A stretch of 64,000 nucleotides of DNA from Caprella mutica (GCA_947561585.1 CANNZV010001044.1:62001-126000); one strand, 5' to 3'. Positions 1 through 10,609 are shown, counted from the first letter of the stretch. Translations and numbers: made by a program. The notes: generated by a model from the sequence alone, not told the origin.

Positions 1-480
1 AATAAGTTCGGATATTCGCCTTAAGTGTCGCTTATATTTAAATAAAACATTTCAGCATTTATATGTCATACTGACAAGAATGGTGAATTACCATGTTGGC
101 ATCTACTATATCAGCCGGCTTCGGCAAGTGGGTAACACATCAAGTGAAGGGCCTTAGTAACCCATTGAGGCACTTAGCAATTCATTATTAATTTAAGAGT
201 TAGAGTAGAAAAAGAGAAAGGGGGGTGGAAAAATAAAGGCATAGAAGGAATGAATGCTTAGTCAATCGTAATTGGTTTGTACGATTGACGGAGTATAATA
301 CACGTCTACATTAGGCGGTAGAGTGCATTAAAATGAATCAAGCTTTTTCATGGAACACCTTGATATATATAGAGGTAGTGTTCCAACAATGTAGTGAGAT
401 CAAGAAACTGTACGTACTTTTGAAAAATATAAACGAACCTAGGCTAAATATTCAAATTGTCACGGTATATTAGGCTCATA
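1..480. other. Non-genic DNA outside the inverted duplication
   Basis: No reading frame of note and no repeat. Its sequence does not match the DNA beyond the outer end of the right arm (55256 onward), so the inverted duplication appears to stop at the outer edge of the 64-bp minisatellite. Confidence 0.5.
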
Positions 481-500
481 TATGTAGTATATTATACAGT

Positions 501-1022
501 AATTACTCTGTGTCTTCACAACTGAAGTCCCTTGCAACTTCTCATCACTTGTATCAGGTGCAGTAATTACTCTGTGTCTTCACCGCTGAAGTCCCTTGCA
601 ACTCCTTATCACTGGTATCAGGTGCAGTAATTACTCTTTGTCTTCACCGCTGAAGTCCCTTGTCACTCCTCATCACTGGTATCAGGTGTAGTAATTACTC
701 TGTGTCTTCACCACTGAAGTCTCTTGTAACTCCTCATCACTGGTATCAGGTGCAGTAATTACTCTGTGTCTTCACCGCTGATGTCTCTTGTAACTCCTCA
801 TCACTGGTATCAGGTGCAGTAATTACTCTTTGTCTTCACCGCTGAAGTCCCTTGTCACTCCTCATCACTGGTATCAGGTGCAGTAATTACTCCGTGTCTT
901 CACCACTGAAGTCTCTTGTAACTCCTCATCACTGGTATCAGGTGCAGTAATTACTCCGTGTCTTCACCACTGAAGTCTCTTGTAACTCCTCATCACTGGT
1001 ATCAGGTGCAGTAATTACTCTC
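501..1022 (+). repeat. 64-bp minisatellite, about 8 units (left arm)
   Basis: The word aattactctgtgtcttcac recurs exactly every 64 bases (501, 565, 629 and on to 1013). Units differ by a few substitutions and fall into subtypes, for example Ctgtgtc, Ctttgtc and Ccgtgtc. There are no unique spacers between units, so this is a plain tandem array. The inverted partner is at 54627-55250, where the same period is kept with about one more unit. Confidence 0.95.
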
Positions 1023-1635
1023 CTCATTATCCTCTGCTCAGTCCATTAATGAACATCCCGTCAAAAACTATTAAGCGAGAGAGAAGAGTTTAACTTCACT
1101 CAGACGCGATAACTTTTGGGAATAACTGAGCGTTAATATTACATTAATGGCAGTGAAAGTGAAAACATTTTAGTAACAACATTCCAATATTACGCTATGA
1201 GAACACACATAAAGTGAAGTAAATAGGATTTCAAATATTCATCAATAAGTTCTATTTGGTTTTATCGTAGGATTAAATTAAAGCATTTCATTTGTAGTTG
1301 GATATTATTCAGTGGTGAATGTAGGTAAGATGATTAATAAATAACTACAAAATAATTTTGTATATCATATATGTTTATTTTACCTAAATTCGCAGTTTTT
1401 TTTATATCACGTGCAGAAGTTCCCAAAAAGTCCCGCAAATCCTCGCAAGTCTACGCAGTTCACTCTCCAGAGTAGATAAGCTGAGAGATAATTTGATGAA
1501 CTGAGAAAGTGGGACAGAAAAAATATTTAGTAAAGAAAGTTAGTAAAGGGAATTGAATTAAAAAAGAACAGATTTAGAGAATAGTAATTTATACCAAATT
1601 GTAAGAAAATTATTAAATTAGAGTCCGTTTATAAA
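1023..1635. other. Non-genic arm sequence up to the Tc1 insertion
   Basis: No reading frame of note. From 1023 to about 1525 it matches 54090-54625 in reverse with a few substitutions and small indels, including the stretch around cattaatgaacatcccgtca. From 1545 to 1635 it is AT-rich and leads into the TA target of the Tc1-like element. Confidence 0.6.
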
Positions 1636-1660
1636 TACAGTAGCGAGTATAAGTTAAGGG
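1636..1660 (+). repeat. Tc1-like left terminal inverted repeat with TA target
   Basis: TA at 1636-1637 followed by the 23-bp end 1638-1660. It is identical in reverse complement to 6575-6597. Confidence 0.9.
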
Positions 1661-1739
1661 TACAATATGTACCCCTATATGTACAAAATTAATATTTTGT
1701 GAAGAGTCCTTTATTTTTGATTACCTCGTTGCATCGATT

Positions 1740-2720
1740 ATTACAGGAATCAATCTATTTTTAGCAGAATTATGGAGTTATCTTCTGTCACTCTTCTTTC
1801 AAGAATCCCCAGAGTTAATCCTGATTTTTAGGATTGCGTTATTGAGCACCATCACCAATTACCTTCCAAATGTTTCCAATGGGGTTCAATTCGGTGCTCT
1901 GAGCAGGCCAGCTTATAAGAGAAGCTCATTTACTTTCTATGCATGCTTTCACATATTTAGCCGTGTGAGAAGGAGAATTGTTTTGCATCAAAATCCGTGG
2001 TTGGGTATCAAATGATTGCAAATATGGAATGCAATGGTGGATGAGAAGTTGCGTATACACTGCTGCGTTGACCACTCTATGCACACGAACAATTGGGCCT
2101 GTTCCCGCTGCAGAAATGATACCTCAGACCATCATGCTGTCGTCTTTATGTTTCACAGTTTTCTTAACGAACTCCAGGTACAAGTCTTTACCCACATTAC
2201 CTTGAACGTACGTTCTGCTTTTATTTCCGATCACAGAACACTTAGATTCGTCGCTGAAATGAACCATGGACCACTGCTCCTTTGACAAAACGACATGCTC
2301 CTTGGCAAACTGAAGCCTTGCACTTTGGTTCTTTTTCGATATCAGAGGCTTCGATACAGCATCCAGGCTTTTAATCCTACTCTGCTCAAACTTCTATAGA
2401 CTGTGAATCTGAATTCTGGACACATTGAGATTATGCGTTTCACTCATTTGGCGAGAAATATCTGCAGCAGTCTTGAAACGGTCCTTTATGCACAGTCTCA
2501 CCATGGCACGATCTTCTTTGGGGGTAGTTTTTTGTGGTATTCCTGATCCTCGTTTTGTATCGATTGAAGCACACTCTTTAAAAGTATTAACATTGTGATG
2601 CACAACACTCTTAGATCTTTATATGATGCTTGCAATTTTAGAAAGTGACTTTCCATCCTTGTGATGGTAAAAATAGGCGTTTTTCACAGAGAGATACTTT
2701 TTTCCGAGTAGCAGGTGTAA
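1740..2720 (-). pseudogene. Tc1-like transposase, inactivated
   Basis: Read on the minus strand, fragments follow the order of a Tc1-family transposase. A helix-turn-helix region with GSGIPQKTTPKEDRAMVRL and KDRFKTAADISRQ lies at about 2394-2560. HFSDESKC (first catalytic Asp) lies near 2250, GIISAAGTGPIVRVHRVVN near 2100, ILMQNNSPSHTAKYVKAC near 1950, and WPAQSTELNPIGNIW near 1880. In the family the second motif reads QDN and the last NPIEN, so here the second Asp has become Asn and the final Glu has become Gly. There are also several stop codons and frame changes. It can no longer cut DNA. The same transposase type is present as a second relic at 31685-32225. Confidence 0.9.
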
Positions 2721-2894
2721 TGACGGCGATAATTTTGTTCCAATAATTTGATAACCTTTAGTAACAATTTAATACGTATATTGAAACAGTCTTTCAAACA
2801 AAGATTATTCAGCTTATACAAGTTTATTAATAATTAGTCCTTAACTTTTGCTCGGTTCCTATTTCGTCCTCTGATGGCAATAGTTAAATATTTT
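2721..2894 (-). other. Tc1 5' flank with internal end-like repeat
   Basis: Lies between the start of the transposase relic and the retrotransposon. At 2839-2856 the bases ccttaacttttgctcgg resemble the reverse complement of the Tc1 terminus, probably an inner direct-repeat copy. Confidence 0.5.
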
Positions 2895-2898
2895 AGTA

Positions 2899-2931
2899 AA
2901 TTTTTTTTTTTTTCTTTTTTTTTGTTTAAAA
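2899..2931 (-). other. A-rich 3' tail of the retrotransposon
   Basis: A run of T broken only by one C and one G on the plus strand, which is a poly(A)-like tail in the sense of the retrotransposon. It marks the 3' end produced by target-primed reverse transcription. Confidence 0.75.
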
Positions 2932-3043
2932 AGACAATATTTTTCCATTAAAAACAAGAAGGATAAAATCTTTACAGAAGAGGAAATTCCTTCAGGAACT
3001 ACGAGTGAGGGGTTGAGTTCCCTGAAGGGGTTGACCCGACCCT

Positions 3044-5998
3044 CTAAAACCTCTCCTTCGCGGCTGAGAGGATGCTGAAGGCATTCCCTCTCTGGATCGC
3101 AAGAGCCATTCGCTGTTGGAACCAGGCAGACTCCCTTGGATCATTCGTTGTCTCAACAAGGCGTCTACCTATGGACTTCATGATTAAGGAGGTTGTTCTA
3201 CCGTACGCTCCTGTGGTCTCTATAGCAATTGGCTCAAATATGTATGCATCTCCAAGGGCGGAGTATTTCTGACGTTTACGGTTCTCCGCAGCCCCGGCAG
3301 CTGATCCGGCCTCAACTGCGGAATCATTGAGGTGTGTCTCGGCAAATGTGTCGACACACGTGCAATCCCAAATCAGACTCTTTCCATTCATGTAAGGAAA
3401 CACAGTAATACCATCTGGGCGTTTACCATCACCTCTGTCAAGTCCAGGAGGCTCAAGTACTGAAGGGAGTCCTGCTCTCTGCAAAGCCCGTTTTACCACA
3501 TCATTCATTGCTGCATGTCTTGGGTGACGCCCAGAACTGTACCTACAAGACAGGCCATGCAGTCCTCTGACATCCATCCCACTGCCACAGCGGCAAGAAT
3601 GAAGTTCACAAACTCTGGCACCAACTCTGAGAGCAATGGCTACCCTCAGGACCTCTGGATCGAGCTGTGTACCCAATGACGGTATGGGAATCGTGTTCAA
3701 CCACACTCCAGTTTCTTTAAGAGATGCAGATAATAGTCGTGCCCTTGCCACCTGATCAGCTCTAGCCAACAGACTCTCCATTAATGAATGAGCCCGTGGT
3801 GTATCCCATTCTTTTTGACTGGACTCATGGACTGGTACCGGGAGACCAGCCTGTAAACCCTGCCTCCATGTCCCAACTGCATCCGTAAGCTCTCCGGTAT
3901 CGACTACATTAATATTAGAAAGAATAGTTTCAACCAAATCACTCACAGAATACATTGAAGACACAAAAGCAGGCAAGGCAATATCTCCAGCTCTCCTACA
4001 ACCTAGTCCACCAAGGCCAACCGGTAAAGTTGCCTGAACCCAAGAATCAGCTGACATCTCTACATTGGTCACACTGGCAACGGCAGATCTAAGTGATTCA
4101 TCAAAGCAGCTAAGTTCGACTACGTGCTTGTAAGCTGGAGAAGCCCGCAGAACATATTGTAGCTTCGGAATGGAGAAAACATTTCTCAACAAAAAGAAGG
4201 CTTGATGGTTATCCACCACCCGCAATCGAGAGACCATGAGATCCAGATCTTCTTTCTTCCTTAAAATCTCCTCGGGGATACCCAAGTCACTTAAAGGCGC
4301 ACCCAACAAGGAGCAATTGTCCTTTTGAACCACTCTGACATTTGGAAGCACTGCCCGGAACAACAATTCTGTTTCACCAGGGGCATTATCATCGAGAATG
4401 GTCAGCTCACATTTCGCGCTATTAACTTCAAGTCCGATGGCACTCAACCCATCTATCAAGGTTTTTACGTCCTCCAAAACTCTCCCCGGTGTATCTCCCA
4501 GGGCTGCGTCGTCCAGATACCATACATTGAACTCTGACTCAACCCTGCGAGCCACCTCGTCAATTCCAAGAGCAAACATAGCCGGTCCAAAAGGGTCACC
4601 CTGCTGGATACCTGTCTCCGACCTCAGCACCTCTTCACCAAAAAACAAAGCTGAAGGCGAAGAATAAGCTTGCCAAAGGAGTCTATATAGCTCCGGCACA
4701 CGGTTACGAATAACAGTAAGGAAGGTATCTCTCCTCAGACAATTGAAAGCGTTTTTCATATCCACCTTGAGAAACACCCTCCTATGGTTACAGTCATTCA
4801 AGTACCGTCTTGCAGAATGTGCGGCAGCTTCACAGCCACCCTTCGTAGAGAACCCAAGCTGAACCGGTCTTAATTCACTACCGAGAGAGTGTGATAAGGG
4901 GCGCGCACCAACCTTGGCAGCCAACCTACGCAAGGTATTACCAACTGCTATGGGTCTGATGCCACCATCCTTTTTGGTTAAAGCGCACAATGTGGCTCCA
5001 TAGAAAGTTGACAAAGCAAATTCAGGAACTTCTCCTCTCAATATCGCATTCACAAAATCTGTCAGAGTGGTCAAAAGACGTACTCCAGCCTCTGCAGATG
5101 AATGGGACAATAGCGTCTTCAAATGACCTGGCCTGAGGCCATCAGGTCCTCCGGCAGAACCAGGACGAAAAGAATTAACAGCCCTCCGGACATCCTCCTC
5201 CGAAACAATAGGCACAACTAGAGAATTATCCGGAGGCTCTGGCATCATCAAGTCTAGCGGGGCAGGCGGGTGTTTAGACCTCAACGCTCTGACAGTCTCT
5301 TCGTTTCGTTGGGCCAGTCCATCCGAAGATGACAGCTCACGAACTGCTCCACTTACGTCACCATCTGCAAACTTAGCTGCCACTCTTTTTTTCAACTTTT
5401 GTAACTTGTCATCGTCTGAAGCGTGTCGATTATTAACAACTGGGATTATGGGTTCAGGCAGCGTAGGTAGGGAGTCAGTCTCTAAAAATTGGGCCACCTG
5501 CCGATTGATTTTGGTAGCAAGAGAAACCTTACGACCTTCCCTACCGCCATCTGGGCACTGTAGCCCCCAGTAGCAGAAGCTCATAAGCCTTGTCCATGCT
5601 AATTGGGTCTTCTGCGTCAGAGCCCCCTGCAATAACAGTTGGAGGGCTCCCGCCACAGCTATTACTGATCCCCTGGGAATCGTATTTAGGACCCTCAACC
5701 TGCTACGACAGCCACCAATATATGCCTCCAAATTCACCAGCTGATTGGGCTGCTCCTGGGGGTCATCGATTGTACCCCGCCCTCGACACGCCACACAAAC
5801 CCATCTTACTATAACTGACGCCTGTGCCCTGGTCAGTCCCACACATGACATGTGAAACCATCCAGAACACAGTGCACATTTAACTCTTTTCTTTCGGTTA
5901 TTACGTGTGTCACATAAGCTACAGAGCACATCCTCACCCTCAATCATTAAAATAAAATAGCAGTCTGACTGGCAAAACAGAGCAAATGCCACCAGCAC
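3044..5998 (-). CDS. Retrotransposon protein: PHD-like finger, reverse transcriptase, restriction-like endonuclease
   Basis: An uninterrupted frame of 984 residues. Residues 26-71 form a C4HC3 finger (C26, C29, C41, C44, H49, C52, C68, C71) with PHD spacing, where R2 usually has C2H2 fingers and a Myb motif. The reverse transcriptase spans about 260-570: VDMKNAF (D413) is motif A, GIQQGDP at 463-469 is motif B, and the catalytic YLDD is at 494-497, with a thumb-like region after it. Residues 802-828 hold a zinc knuckle (C802, C804, H814, C818, and GRHPRH). The nuclease core follows: KRPDG (D862), then IWDCTCVDT (D878), then a basic patch AENRKRQKY. The protein should nick a chromosomal target and copy its own RNA there. 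The annotated Met gives a hydrophobic 17-residue leader; Met18 (start about 5947) fits better. With all catalytic residues present, it may be active. Confidence 0.93.
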   Translation of the reverse strand: MLVAFALFCQSDCYFILMIEGEDVLCSLCDTRNNRKKRVKCALCSGWFHMSCVGLTRAQASVIVRWVCVACRGRGTIDDPQEQPNQLVNLEAYIGGCRSRLRVLNTIPRGSVIAVAGALQLLLQGALTQKTQLAWTRLMSFCYWGLQCPDGGREGRKVSLATKINRQVAQFLETDSLPTLPEPIIPVVNNRHASDDDKLQKLKKRVAAKFADGDVSGAVRELSSSDGLAQRNEETVRALRSKHPPAPLDLMMPEPPDNSLVVPIVSEEDVRRAVNSFRPGSAGGPDGLRPGHLKTLLSHSSAEAGVRLLTTLTDFVNAILRGEVPEFALSTFYGATLCALTKKDGGIRPIAVGNTLRRLAAKVGARPLSHSLGSELRPVQLGFSTKGGCEAAAHSARRYLNDCNHRRVFLKVDMKNAFNCLRRDTFLTVIRNRVPELYRLLWQAYSSPSALFFGEEVLRSETGIQQGDPFGPAMFALGIDEVARRVESEFNVWYLDDAALGDTPGRVLEDVKTLIDGLSAIGLEVNSAKCELTILDDNAPGETELLFRAVLPNVRVVQKDNCSLLGAPLSDLGIPEEILRKKEDLDLMVSRLRVVDNHQAFFLLRNVFSIPKLQYVLRASPAYKHVVELSCFDESLRSAVASVTNVEMSADSWVQATLPVGLGGLGCRRAGDIALPAFVSSMYSVSDLVETILSNINVVDTGELTDAVGTWRQGLQAGLPVPVHESSQKEWDTPRAHSLMESLLARADQVARARLLSASLKETGVWLNTIPIPSLGTQLDPEVLRVAIALRVGARVCELHSCRCGSGMDVRGLHGLSCRYSSGRHPRHAAMNDVVKRALQRAGLPSVLEPPGLDRGDGKRPDGITVFPYMNGKSLIWDCTCVDTFAETHLNDSAVEAGSAAGAAENRKRQKYSALGDAYIFEPIAIETTGAYGRTTSLIMKSIGRRLVETTNDPRESAWFQQRMALAIQRGNAFSILSAAKERF

Positions 5999-6423
5999 CC
6001 CTCAACCGGAGTGCCCATGAGCATTCAGGGGTCAACAACCTCCCTGCTCAGTACTCTGGAAACACTTGGCAGACGTTCAGAGTTCACCAGGCAGACCAAC
6101 AATTCCTACCTCAGCTGTAACTTAAACCTCCTGCAACACAACTAAACAAGGTTAACTTACCAGCTTACTACAGAATAAAAAGGTTAAAAGAGATAAAAAT
6201 CAAAACTAACTGACGATAAAAACAACCTAAATAAAAGCACTAAAGAATGGCAGTAACGCTGCTAATTGCGCTGCATAAGGGATTAACAATTACAAAGTAC
6301 AGTCAGAACCAGCAAAGTACAGTCACCGGTCACTCGAATGTGCTGACTAAGCGAAACACAGGTCTGACGCACGAGATAATTAACAGAGGTGTTTAATAAC
6401 AACAACCTCCTCCCATCACTACT
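5999..6423 (-). other. Probable 5' UTR of the retrotransposon
   Basis: Lies between the ORF start and the proposed 5' junction. It is richer in G+C than the flanking DNA and has no upstream reading frame of note. An internal promoter is expected for such elements, but I cannot point to one. Confidence 0.45.
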
Positions 6424-6599
6424 CAATAGAAATATATTTGTTTGATTTGTTTGATTTTGCTAATATTTCTACCTCATACCCACAGTATGTGTATCTTCAT
6501 TGTTGTTAAGTTTCACGTATTTTCGTTGTCTAGTTCCTTCGCAATAAACAAAAATGTTCAACTTTTCTCACTGTCCCTTAACTTATACTCGCTACTGTA
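6424..6599 (-). mobile_element. Distal fragment of the Tc1-like element with right TIR
   Basis: Resumes the interrupted Tc1-like transposon after the retrotransposon and ends with the inverted terminus 6575-6597 and its TA at 6598-6599. Confidence 0.75.
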
Positions 6600-7149
6600 T
6601 ATTCTTTACGTGTTTGAGGGAGCTAGAAATTTTTCTGCAATTCTTTTTATTCTCTTAGTGTCGTGTTGAAGTGGAAGATGCTCTTCCGGGAAATCTTTGA
6701 TCTCGATTAGTGAAAAGGAAATTTTGTCATTTTAACAAGATCATTTAAATTATTCTGACTGAACTTTTTTATATAGAATAATCATATTTTCTAATTAATA
6801 TCATTAATATTTATTTAAAATTGATGAATTGAAGGGAACAGAAAGCGACGTAAAAAGTGATCATCCATTTATTTTTTTAGAGCTATCCAATATTTCAATA
6901 TTCTTTGTTACATTCTAATTTTGAATAATTAGAAGAACATAAATATATAAAACTAAGCAGCATTTTGGACACCAAAATTAATAAAGTCACCTAAATAGTT
7001 AATAATTAAAGAAAAAAAAATGATATATAATTAATGAGTTATTAAACTTTAACCAAAAATTATTTAATAAAAGAACTTGCTTGTTCATCAAGTGATGTTG
7101 ACTGTTTATGAATATCTAGAGATTCCAATATACGAATATCAATTTAAAA

Positions 7150-7330
7150 TATTACTGCTCCGCCCTCTGTTGGCTCCTCCTCATTGTCGACCAGTCAGGG
7201 AAGAGTTAACCTTAAAAATATTATCTGTAAAAACATTATGCTTAATTTGAGAATTATTTGGTAGAGATAATATCTAAAAACCTCATGCCCTGTTTACTAT
7301 ATTCTTGAAATTTAGACGGAAGAAACGTAA
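7150..7330 (+). repeat. Dispersed repeat A, copy 1
   Basis: Shares ctgttggctcctc, the nearby gaagagtta and a downstream ggtagagataatatctaaaa-like run with 33810-34060. Its mirror-arm partner is at 53110-53205, where the core has become a perfect hairpin. Confidence 0.6.
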
Positions 7331-7869
7331 CTTTTTGGGCACATGGGATAATTTTATTTCCCGAAATCGAAAAAATGGTTACGAATTGAACTAAACGGTG
7401 CTGAGTTACATTTCTGAAGAGTTATAAGCTCTAAATGATAGTGTCTCGCGATGGAAAATTCTCACTTTTAACTGCTTCATAGTCTTTTGTAACATTTAGG
7501 AAACTATTAATTTACTCGGCCAAAATAAAGGATATAATCGACACAGGCTAGGAACATCTGGAAACAGAAATCCATTTAGCCTTAATAGAAGTCCAAATAA
7601 CCTAACTTCTGTTCAACAGAGATACGGACACAAAAAATGACCAATTAGGATATAAAATAAAATAAGGATAATGTAAAAAAGAACTACAACGTAACTATAG
7701 TCCGTCATTTTACACTAGTCTCTATACATGTCTTTTAATTACAAGGTATTCAATATTAATAGTTTGAATAATAATCAACTGCTTTACCGGAAAGAAAATT
7801 TGCAATAGAAACTAACTAAAAATTTGTTTGGTAATTAGTTATTCATTAAGTACCAGTTAGACTGTTAAA

Positions 7870-8015
7870 TATTGTAACTAGGTGATGGAAGCAATTAGGA
7901 GCTCTCTCATCTATAAATTGGTTCAGTGCAAGGGAAAAGGCAGCCTTAATTACGGCACTTATTAGACCCTAAATCCACGGCAAAAACACTCCACTTCTCA
8001 TGCAGGCGTGCAGGA
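7870..8015 (+). repeat. Dispersed repeat B, copy 1
   Basis: About 130 bp, strongly conserved with 32830-32960 (direct) and 52880-53010 (inverted), including cagccttaattacggcactt. Stops occur in every frame I read, so it is not coding. Confidence 0.7.
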
Positions 8016-8490
8016 AAATAGAATGAAAGCAAAAAGAATATTACAGAAAAAAAAGTATTTCTTATGCGCTTGCATGATTGAGACGAAATTAATTTCTAAT
8101 GTTAAGACGAAACTATTTTCTAAGGTTGCAGTTTCAATTTTTTGAGAATAAAAACATATAACATATTATGACATTCTCACTATTCATATTTTAATTCATA
8201 CGATATAGATTTTATGCTTAGAGAATGGTTAATTACTCCATAAATAAAATGTTCTCGTTAGTATAATATAATTTATGCAAATAAAAAGTCTATTGATATG
8301 CCACAATCAAATTGAAAAAATTCCAATATCATTCTGTTACTATTTAAAACTATAATAATTTTAATAGATTGGTAGAAAAATCTAGTATGAGTAAAAACAT
8401 AACTGTTTTTAATCATACTAGATTTAAATATTAGCGAAGTATATTAACCATACTGATAAACTGAGGAACTGTCAGTCAGAAACTACTTTT

Positions 8491-8616
8491 AGAGTTATTA
8501 AGACCTAGAGTTGTTAAGACCTAGAGTTGTTAAGACCTAGAGTTGTTAAGACCTAGAGTTGTTAAGAACTAGAGTTGTTGAGACCTAGAGTTGTTAAGAC
8601 CTAGAGTTGTTAAGAC
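8491..8616 (+). repeat. 16-bp tandem repeat, about 8 units
   Basis: The unit gagttgttaagaccta repeats with rare changes. I see only a weak trace of it in the mirror position of the right arm (near 52460), where the array is not expanded. Confidence 0.9.
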
Positions 8617-10170
8617 TATCCTCATATAAATATTATCTTAGAAAAAGTGCTATCTATTTAAAGGTTTGTCTTTCATCGTACACGTATACCATAAATGTGC
8701 TTTTAGAAATACGGAATAAGTCTTCATGGTTCAACCTGTACCATGATATCTATTCTGTATTACCAGTGTAACTATAGATCTGGAAATGATTTCCGAAGAA
8801 TGAAGAAGATTGAAAGAGGAAATCTCTCAATTATTTATCATACCTTTTCTCTCTTAACATTCTATGGCCAGCCATAACTTTTTCTCTGGCAACTAGCTAT
8901 TTATTCTTACATTGATCTCCTTCCTATGATTTACAGCCTCATTTAGGAAGGCAAATCTAGCGTGAAAAATGCAATTGTATGAGTATTTGCGCATTGCACG
9001 AAGAAAAATGGCAAATATATCTGAGGAATGCAAAAATAATCATAATTAAGTGGCAGAGTAGTTTCTATGGCTTGATGAATAATCACATCAATTATTTTTG
9101 ATTCATGATGCTCCATAAATTCTTAGCCTCGAATCATATTTTCTGGCAGTGAAACCTCCATTAACGAAACCCAGACAATTTAATTTAACCATCACACACC
9201 TAATATTATTGATTTTGTATTTCTTAGACATAATATCAATTTGTTGTAAAACATTCTTTGATGTTCTCCAGAAAAAGAGATTCTCTCTTTCAAATCTCAT
9301 GTTTCAACACCGAAAGTTCTCTCTCTGCATTGTTCAACAATTAGATTTCCTCCTCTTGGTAAAAAAAACATTTCCAGTCCTGAAGAATTCTTTATCAGAG
9401 ACAATAAAATAAAATAATTTTATTAATTCCTTGTTTGTTAGATCCTAGTTTCAACTGCATGCTATATAAATGGAGTTTATTGAATAATTTATATAGATAT
9501 GAAGTAGAATTACAATCGAACTTTAGTGTTAATTCTTTTCCCAAGTTTTCTCATATTACCGTAATTTTATACAAAAGTTTAATTTCCAGAATTTGATTTA
9601 CCATAACTATTGCATGGAATGCTTTTCCAAATTATCTGCATACAATCCAAACCTTGGAAATTCCCCACCGATTTCATTGCCTACCATTCCATCTTGTGAT
9701 ATCAGGAATCAAAGACACAGAAAATCTCGCGTGTCTCTCAAACTCGACTGACCAATCTTATCTGGTGGTGAAATAAAAGAATTTCCTATTTTACGCAACT
9801 AAAGAAAAACACTGAAAGTATTTCAGAGTTTCTTTCGCTCAATGATAAGCTTTCAGTTGTGGAAAATATTGTTATTAAATGTAGTAAATAAGATGGATCA
9901 CATGGAAGATAAATGACGCTTTTATTATCTAAAGTAAAATGATAATGTAGAGTTGAGGGAAATTACGGACAATGAATTGGATTGCAGTTCTAGCTGTTCA
10001 TTGACCAAAAGTGATGAAAGTCAGAGTGATGTCATGTCTCCATGTTATTTTCATCTCTTTTCGACAATCAAATGAGAGGAGAGTGAGTGCAGTGAGTGGA
10101 AGAGAGAACTTCTCTCATAAAAACTTCAACTCAGAGTCCGATAAGTGACTTGCGAGAAAACCTAATGGAC
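8617..10170. other. Arm sequence, well conserved at 9690-10170
   Basis: No gene supported. 8940-9320 matches 51780-52160 in reverse with several indels, and open frames here (9103-9412) are not kept in the partner. 9690-10170 matches 50920-51400 at about 96%, higher than its surroundings; it has no long reading frame. 9420-9600 is clearly more diverged. Confidence 0.55.
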
Positions 10171-10609
10171 GGGGTGACTGACTGTAGACTGAGAGTGACT
10201 GTAGACTGAGAGTGACTGTAGACTGAGAGTGACTGTAGACTGAGAGTGACTGTAGACTGAGAGTGACTGTAGACTGAGAGTGACTGTAGACTGAGAGTGA
10301 CTGTAGACTGAGAGTGACTGTAGACTGAGAGTGACTGTAGACTGAGAGTGACTGTAGACTGAGAGTGAGTGTAGACTGAGTCTGACTGTAGACTGAGAGT
10401 GACTATAGACTGAGAGTGACTGTAGACTGAAAGTGACTGTAGACTGAGAGTGACTGTAGACTGAGAGTGACTGTAGACTGAGAGTGAGTGTAGACGGAGA
10501 GTGACTGTAGAGTGTAGACTGGGAGTGACTGTAGACTGAGAGTGACTGTAGACTGAGAGTGAGTGTAGACTGAGAGTGACTGTAGACTGGGAGTGACTGA
10601 AGACTGAAA
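10171..10609 (-). repeat. 17-bp minisatellite, about 25 units (left arm)
   Basis: The unit actgagagtgactgtag repeats head to tail. Because 17 is not a multiple of three and the unit lacks stops on the minus strand, it reads as an open frame with a 17-residue repeat (SLSVYSHSQSTVTLSLQ). This open frame is a by-product of the period and is not good evidence for a protein. The inverted partner is at 50467-50910. Confidence 0.95.

Larger units (their letters stand above)
2895..6423 (-). mobile_element. Full-length R2-like (RLE-type) non-LTR retrotransposon
   Basis: A single-ORF non-LTR retrotransposon transcribed from the minus strand and inserted in the Tc1-like relic. It has about 425 bases of 5' leader (5999-6423), one intact 984-codon ORF (3044-5998), a short 3' UTR, and an A-rich tail seen as the T-run at 2899-2931. 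A candidate imperfect target duplication flanks it: caatagttaaatatttt at 2878-2894 and caatagaaatatattt at 6424-6439, similar but not identical. The ORF combines an N-terminal PHD-like zinc finger, a reverse transcriptase and a C-terminal PD-(D/E)XK-type endonuclease with its zinc knuckle. This is the layout of R2/NeSL/HERO/Utopia-type clades; I cannot place the clade. The ORF is G+C-richer than its surroundings, which suggests recent arrival. Confidence 0.85.
1636..6599 (-). mobile_element. Degenerate Tc1-like DNA transposon split by a retrotransposon
   Basis: Its ends are a perfect 23-bp inverted repeat, 1638-1660 and 6575-6597, each beginning CAGTAGCGAGTATAAG. Both sit directly inside a TA dinucleotide (1636-1637 and 6598-6599), the target duplication used by the Tc1/mariner superfamily. 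A diverged internal copy of the terminus lies at 2839-2856, giving the nested end-repeat layout known in some Tc1-like elements. The decayed transposase gene lies at 1740-2720 on the minus strand. The span is nearly 5 kb, against the usual 1.2-2 kb, because an R2-like element (about 2895-6423) lies inside. The right arm of the inverted duplication lacks the whole element, so it arrived after the duplication or was lost there. Confidence 0.85.
6600..8490. other. AT-rich arm sequence with two dispersed repeat blocks
   Basis: No gene seen. 6640-6990 and 7070-7200 match 53330-53700 in reverse. At 7150-7330 lies a block with ccgccctctgttggctcctc, also present at 33810-34060 and 53110-53205. At 7870-8060 lies a block with gcaattaggagctctctcat, also present at 32830-32960 and, inverted, at 52820-53010. 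Confidence 0.6.

Noticed and set aside
501..1022. Possible CRISPR array (also 16077-17075 and 63604-63926)
   Set aside because: Units are contiguous tandem copies without unique spacers, no cas genes are present, and the DNA is eukaryotic in character.
4325..4667. Plus-strand frames inside 3044-5998 (also 3072-3272 and 5590-5814)
   Set aside because: Antisense shadows of the retrotransposon ORF.
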